Below, piece by piece: positions 60,215 to 64,000 of a stretch of 64,000 nucleotides of DNA. The DNA is from JALHNI01 sp965229305. Lineage in GTDB: Bacteria; Acidobacteriota; Terriglobia; Bryobacterales; Bryobacteraceae. The stretch covers positions 1 through 64,000 of the forward strand of contig CBDDIZ010000028.1 in assembly GCA_965229305.1 (NCBI GenBank), given 5' to 3'. The translations under genes and the position numbers were made by a program. The first letter of the stretch is position 1. The number at the start of each line of letters is the position of its first letter. The notes under the pieces were generated by a model. It did not search any database. It was not told the DNA's origin and saw only the letters and a program-made list of their open reading frames with translations.

Positions 60215-61498
60215 CTAGACGGGCTCGCCGTGAATCTCCAAATCGTCGGGGTCCCCAGGCTCGACCGGCGGCTCCGGCAGACGTCCTCGGAGGTCCGCCC
60301 AGAACCACGCCACCGCCGTGATCATCGCCATGGCGCCGGCCCAAAAGCCGATCGTCCGTGGACTCATGCTCAGTGAAGCGATGCCCGCCACCATCATCGA
60401 GATCATCATCATCGACCACACCACCGTCTCGATGGCCGAGAACACCCGGCCGCGGAATTCGTCGCGCACGTGCCGCAGCACCTGGGCATTGTTCAAAATG
60501 CTTGACATCGCCGAACAGGCGCGCGACAGCGCAATGAAGAACAGTGCCGTCCAGAAAGTGGTCATCTGGGAGAACGCCATGTAGAAAAGGCCATGGCCCA
60601 CGAAACAGGCCGCCACCACCTTCTTATAGCTCTCGAACTTCAGCCGCTTGCCGAGCCAATGGGCGAAGATCCCGCCGAACACCAGGCCAATAGCCGCCGA
60701 GCCCCACAGCACGCCGATTCCCGTGGCGCCGCGATTGAAAACGCGCTCGCCGAACAGGCTGAACAGGATCTGCGCCGCGCCGCCGCCTACCGCCCAGCCC
60801 ATACCGGTGAGCAGGATAGCCAGAATCAGCGGCTGACTCCGGATGTAGCGCAAGCCGGCCTTGTAGTCGGCCCAGGGATGCGGACGGTCCGCCTCCGCGC
60901 GCACGGCGCGAAAGTGGCCCAGGGGCGAGCGCAGGTTGGAAATGCACCAAGCGGAAAAGAGGAACGAACTGGCGTTCAAAAGAAACGCCACCGTATAGCC
61001 GAAGCCGTCTACGCTCAGCCCGCCCAGAAAAGCGCCGATTGCCGTGTTGAGCCACTGCGTGGTCAGCGTCACGGAGTTCGCCGTGTGCAACTCCTCTTTG
61101 CTGGCAATCGTCGGCAGGATCGCCGCCCGGCCACTGGTGAAGAACGGTGAGGCAAACATCAGGCAGGCGCTCAGCAGGTAGAGCAGGACGGGGCTGGTTT
61201 GGCCCTCGCAGAAGATAAACAGTAGGCCGACGACTGCGCGCACCAGGTCGCTGGCGATCATCACGCGCTTGCGGTCCCAGCGGTCCAGCAGCACGCCCGA
61301 TAGGGGCCCCGCCACCAGCATCGGCAGTCCCCGAGCCACCAGCGCCGTCGCCAGCACCAGGCCGGGATCGCCGTAATGCATCGCCAGGCTGAAGACAGCC
61401 AGGTTGTTGAAGTGGTCGCCCACTTCGCTCACGATCTGGCCCATCCAGGTGTAGCGATAGTTGCGATTGTGTTGGAGAAGTTGGGCGAAGCCGCTCAA
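60215..61498 (-). CDS. MFS transporter, LacY/Bcr-like permease
   Basis: An approximately 427-residue major facilitator superfamily protein with about 12 hydrophobic segments. The family loop between TM2 and TM3 is visible as GVLLDRWDRKRVMIASDLVR, and later GGIFAHWLGKRLKFESYKKV is the matching cytoplasmic loop. The start is taken as TTG 61496-61498, which overlaps the EamA stop (TTGA), because the longer frame upstream overlaps that gene. It is the last gene of the four-gene minus-strand run from 64000; a role in exporting an N-acyl amino acid or a related compound is inferred from context only. Confidence 0.88.
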   Translation of the reverse strand: MSGFAQLLQHNRNYRYTWMGQIVSEVGDHFNNLAVFSLAMHYGDPGLVLATALVARGLPMLVAGPLSGVLLDRWDRKRVMIASDLVRAVVGLLFIFCEGQTSPVLLYLLSACLMFASPFFTSGRAAILPTIASKEELHTANSVTLTTQWLNTAIGAFLGGLSVDGFGYTVAFLLNASSFLFSAWCISNLRSPLGHFRAVRAEADRPHPWADYKAGLRYIRSQPLILAILLTGMGWAVGGGAAQILFSLFGERVFNRGATGIGVLWGSAAIGLVFGGIFAHWLGKRLKFESYKKVVAACFVGHGLFYMAFSQMTTFWTALFFIALSRACSAMSSILNNAQVLRHVRDEFRGRVFSAIETVVWSMMMISMMVAGIASLSMSPRTIGFWAGAMAMITAVAWFWADLRGRLPEPPVEPGDPDDLEIHGEPV

Positions 61499-62412
61499 CG
61501 CGCTCGCTCCACGAGCATCACGCCCGCTAGCACCAACGCCGCCGATATCACCACCAGCGCGGTCAGCGCCTCGCCCAGAATCAGCCAGCCCAGTAGCGCC
61601 GCCAGAATCGGCTGAGCATAGCAAAAAGCCGCCACGCGAGACGCCTGCACCCAGGTGAGTGCGTAGTTATAGATCAGATAGGCAATCACCGACGAGAACG
61701 CGGCCATGTACAGCAGCCCGGCCCACACGCCCCAGGGCAGGGCACTCCAGTTGAGGTCCTTGCCGGTGATCGCGACGACCGGAATCATGGCGAGGCCGCT
61801 GCCCATGTAGGCGATGCTGGTCATCGTGAACGCCCCAATGCGCCGCGAAGGCGCTTTGCCAAACACCGAGAAACAGGCGAACAGCAGCGTGCTCGCATAG
61901 ACGAACAGATCGCCGCGCAAGGACGCGCCTGAGTGGCCGCTCTTCGCCAACTGCAATACGCCGACGCCAGTGAAGGCCACTGCCAGGCCGCCCAGTTTGC
62001 CCGCCGTGAGACGTTCCTGTCCGCGCATGGCGGCGATCAGCAGCACCTGCACCGGCCCCAGCGCCGACACGATGGCCGCATGCGCCACGCTGGTCATCGC
62101 GAGGCCCACCACAAAGAACGCCTGATTGAGCGCCACGCCGCACAACCCCAGCACCAGCATCAACGGCAAGTCCGCGCGTGTCCAGCGTCCCTCGCCTTTC
62201 AGCAGATAAACCGGGATGACGCAAACGCCCGCGATCACCGTCCGCAACGCGGCCATCGTGATCAACGGCATCTGCCTGGCGACGGACTTGGCGACGATGA
62301 AGTTCAGCGCCCAGATCGACACCATCAACGAAAGCAAAAAGAAGAGCTTGGTGCGGCTGGGCCGCTCCAGATGCGCGTCGGTGGCTGGGGCTTCGAGGGT
62401 CACGGCACTCAA
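61495..62412 (-). CDS. EamA/DMT-family permease
   Basis: A 305-residue drug/metabolite transporter with ten hydrophobic helices and two EamA repeats. WALNFIVAKSVARQMPLITM opens the first EamA unit, GERDGLFVYASTLLFACFSV-type sequence leads to the second, and VIAYLIYNYALTWVQASRVA is the second repeat's mid-part. It is translated from TTG 62412, which overlaps the stop of the racemase gene by 4 nt, and its own stop overlaps the MFS gene. Such permeases often export amino acids or related metabolites. Confidence 0.9.
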   Translation of the reverse strand: MSAVTLEAPATDAHLERPSRTKLFFLLSLMVSIWALNFIVAKSVARQMPLITMAALRTVIAGVCVIPVYLLKGEGRWTRADLPLMLVLGLCGVALNQAFFVVGLAMTSVAHAAIVSALGPVQVLLIAAMRGQERLTAGKLGGLAVAFTGVGVLQLAKSGHSGASLRGDLFVYASTLLFACFSVFGKAPSRRIGAFTMTSIAYMGSGLAMIPVVAITGKDLNWSALPWGVWAGLLYMAAFSSVIAYLIYNYALTWVQASRVAAFCYAQPILAALLGWLILGEALTALVVISAALVLAGVMLVERAR

Positions 62413-63524
62413 CCGATCGTCTCCTCCCGCACCTGCAGGCTCTTGAGGAAATCGTGGTCGATCCGATAGCCGAAACCCACCTCATCGTTGACGGCGATCG
62501 TGCCGCGCGGCGAAACTTCCACCCACGGATCGATCACGTCACGCTTCCAGTAGCGCAGGCTGGCCGAGACATCTCCCGGCAACACGAAGTTCGGGAGCGT
62601 GGAAAGCGCGATGTTGTGCGCCCGGCCGATGCCGCTTTCGAGCATCCCGCCGCACCACACCGGAATCTTGTGCTGCTGGCAGACGTCGTGGACCCGTTTC
62701 GCTTCGCCGAAGCCGCCCACGCGTCCCAGCTTGATGTTGATGATCCCGCAGGCCTTCATTTCAATGGCCTGGCGCGCGTGGTGCGCCGAACGGATGCATT
62801 CGTCGAGGCAGATGGGCGTCTTCAAACGCGCCTGCAGCGGCACATGGTCGATGATCTCGTCATGCGCCAGCGGCTGCTCAATCATCATCAGGTAGAACTC
62901 GTCGAGTGCCTGCAGACGGTCGGCATCGTCCAGCGTATAAGCGGAGTTGGCGTCCGCCATCAGAGCGATCTGCGGGAACTCCCGGCGCACTTCGCGAATC
63001 ACGTCGACGTCCCAGCCCGGGGCGATCTTCATCTTGATGCGCTGGTAGCCAGCGTTCACTTCGGTCTCAATCTTCTTGAGCAACTGCGGAACGGTGTCCT
63101 GAATGCCGATCGAGACACCGCAAGGAATCTCGCGCCGGGCGCCGCCGCCGATGGCCTGCCACAGCGGCACGCCCTTCAATCGCGCTTCCAGATCCCACAC
63201 CGCCGCTTCCACGCCCCCGCGAGCCATATTGTGGCCGCGAATGTGGGCGGTGCGGGCGTTGACGTCCTCGGCCGAACCCAGCTCATGCCCGATCAGCCGC
63301 GGGGCGACGTAGTTCTTGCCAATCAGCCAGGCCGCATCCACCCATTCCTCGTTGTAGAACGGGTTCTCGCCGCACGTCATTTCGCCCCAGCCGGAAACAC
63401 CGTCCGCTTGCACTTCCACTAAGATGATCGAGCGCGAGTAAGTACGGCCAAAGCTGGTCTGGAAGAAATGCACCAGCGGCATTTCGATTTGGCGCAGAAT
63501 GATACGTTCTAGTTTGATTCCCAT
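62409..63524 (-). CDS. Enolase-superfamily N-acyl (N-succinyl) amino acid racemase / MenC-like
   Basis: A 371-residue muconate-lactonizing-type enolase-superfamily enzyme. MEMPLVHFFQTSFGRTYSRS-like N-terminus and GWGEMTCGENPFYNEEWVDA match o-succinylbenzoate synthase/N-succinyl amino acid racemase. Catalytic Lys164/Lys166 lie in YQRIKMKIAPGWD, metal ligands Asp191 (LMADANSAY), Glu216 (IEQPLA) and Asp241 (CLDECIR), with Lys265 (INIKLGRVGG) on the other face. The neighbouring GNAT gene favours racemisation of N-acyl amino acids over menaquinone synthesis, but both are possible for this group. The upstream GNAT gene overlaps its start by 16 nt. Confidence 0.9.
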   Translation of the reverse strand: MGIKLERIILRQIEMPLVHFFQTSFGRTYSRSIILVEVQADGVSGWGEMTCGENPFYNEEWVDAAWLIGKNYVAPRLIGHELGSAEDVNARTAHIRGHNMARGGVEAAVWDLEARLKGVPLWQAIGGGARREIPCGVSIGIQDTVPQLLKKIETEVNAGYQRIKMKIAPGWDVDVIREVRREFPQIALMADANSAYTLDDADRLQALDEFYLMMIEQPLAHDEIIDHVPLQARLKTPICLDECIRSAHHARQAIEMKACGIINIKLGRVGGFGEAKRVHDVCQQHKIPVWCGGMLESGIGRAHNIALSTLPNFVLPGDVSASLRYWKRDVIDPWVEVSPRGTIAVNDEVGFGYRIDHDFLKSLQVREETIG

Positions 63525-64000
63525 GGTCCGAGTAAGTAAGTTCCTGTTTCGGGCGTAATTTCCACGCCGATCACTGCGAGGCCCTCACGGAAGTAACGCG
63601 AAAAGTTCGTGCCGGCCTCCGCCTGGATCGCGCGCGCGTGATCCGGGTCGCGCTGCTTGATCTCGGCGATGTCGGCCGGAATGACGATGCGCGCCTCCAC
63701 CGGACCGCGCGGGTACTGGCCTCCGCCGGCGACGGTGCGGGCTCGCTCGCCGTCGATGTGCCATTCGGCGATGCAGCGATCGGTGGGCAGACCACCGTGC
63801 AGCGCGCTGGTCGTGGTGCCGTATTGATTGAAGACGAAGCGGCGCACCACGGCGCCCAGCCGCTCGACGTTGAAAAAGGCGTTCTTCAGCTCCAGCGGAT
63901 CGAACGTCCATTCGATCAGGTCGAAACCGCGCTCGAGGGCGTCTTCGCGCTGCGCTAGTTTGAGCTTACGGCCAAGTCCGTGGTTGCGATAGTCCTTCAG
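63509..64000 (-). CDS. Predicted GNAT-like acyltransferase, N-terminus beyond window
   Basis: The frame runs unbroken from 63509 to the window edge, giving the last ~163 residues. LKDYRNHGLGRKLKLAQRED at the edge contains the Arg/Gln-x-x-Gly-x-Gly/Ala acyl-CoA binding motif, followed by IEWTFDPLELKNAFFNVERL and NQYGTTTSALHGGLPTDRCI, characteristic of the COG3375-type predicted acyltransferases. Such enzymes have been linked to N-succinylation of amino acids next to N-succinyl amino acid racemases (known for that pathway in Geobacillus-type organisms). The first residues, including the start, lie outside. Confidence 0.85.
   Translation of the reverse strand: MKDYRNHGLGRKLKLAQREDALERGFDLIEWTFDPLELKNAFFNVERLGAVVRRFVFNQYGTTTSALHGGLPTDRCIAEWHIDGERARTVAGGGQYPRGPVEARIVIPADIAEIKQRDPDHARAIQAEAGTNFSRYFREGLAVIGVEITPETGTYLLGPWESN

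Noticed and set aside
62454..63422. A 322-residue plus-strand open frame
   Set aside because: It is the antisense of the enolase-superfamily gene, whose catalytic residues are all in place.
1..64000. tRNA, rRNA, CRISPR arrays, insertion sequences, prophage genes
   Set aside because: I saw no cloverleaf-like sequence, repeat-spacer pattern, transposase motif or phage structural gene. Short structured RNAs cannot be excluded without a covariance search.

Overview
The window is GC-rich, gene-dense bacterial chromosome that most resembles Acidobacteriota, probably a Bryobacter/Solibacter-like lineage (inference from gene content; no 16S gene is present). The pointers are a VWFA-type protein of the kind common in Acidobacteria, a DUF1592/DUF1552/ankyrin trio, an Oar-like TonB-dependent barrel, a bacillithiol pair (bshA/bshB), an M2 dipeptidase, a large secreted PIG-L deacetylase and many Tat or lipoprotein leaders. 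I see no tRNA, rRNA, CRISPR array, insertion sequence or prophage. Genes are tightly packed, and many neighbours overlap by 1-13 nt.

Layout. 1-4590 (minus): a run read xseB, a 48-residue membrane protein, rph, rdgB, flgB, flgC, fliE, fliF. Five single-base frameshifts fall within 3.2 kb here, in rdgB, flgB, flgC and fliF (twice). 4595-7772 (minus): bPH2 membrane protein, SDR oxidoreductase, sugar-binding lipoprotein and Ldh-family dehydrogenase, a likely sugar/polyol or hydroxyacid uptake and oxidation unit. 7848-12991: pentapeptide-repeat protein, then the minus-strand run small secreted protein, scpA, scpB, rluB and a CoA-binding/CBM9-like fused ORF. 13038-13055 holds a short dyad in a divergent promoter region. 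13066-16902: a ceramidase-like secreted hydrolase, an NrfB-like glycosyltransferase with a C-terminal MshEN-like domain, and an HDOD protein.

16951-23427 (plus) is an envelope block: two-gene ABC transporter, GT2 and GT4 glycosyltransferases, prepilin peptidase, uppS and cdsA. 23717-39653 is rich in secreted catabolic or surface proteins: GH51 arabinofuranosidase, a LACTB-like protein that has lost its catalytic residues, a dihaem cytochrome c lipoprotein, TPR protein, sulfatase, ankyrin/DUF1552/DUF1592 run, an intact serine hydrolase, a VOC protein and a PIG-L deacetylase. 39802-44198 holds an 1122-residue secreted protein of unknown function followed by a Tat-exported VWA protein.

44202-57773: M2 peptidase, class II DAHP synthase, BON protein, DUF1080 protein, TonB-dependent barrel, an unrecognised protein, SGNH hydrolase, DUF3108 protein, AAC(3)-like acetyltransferase, AraC/GyrI-like regulator, bshA and bshB head to head, and a small secreted protein. 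57774-60190 (minus): ribose-type ABC ATPase and permease with no binding protein beside them. 60215-64000 (minus): an overlapping operon of a GNAT-like acyltransferase (cut by the window edge), N-acyl amino acid racemase, EamA permease and MFS permease, suggesting N-acyl amino acid metabolism coupled to transport.
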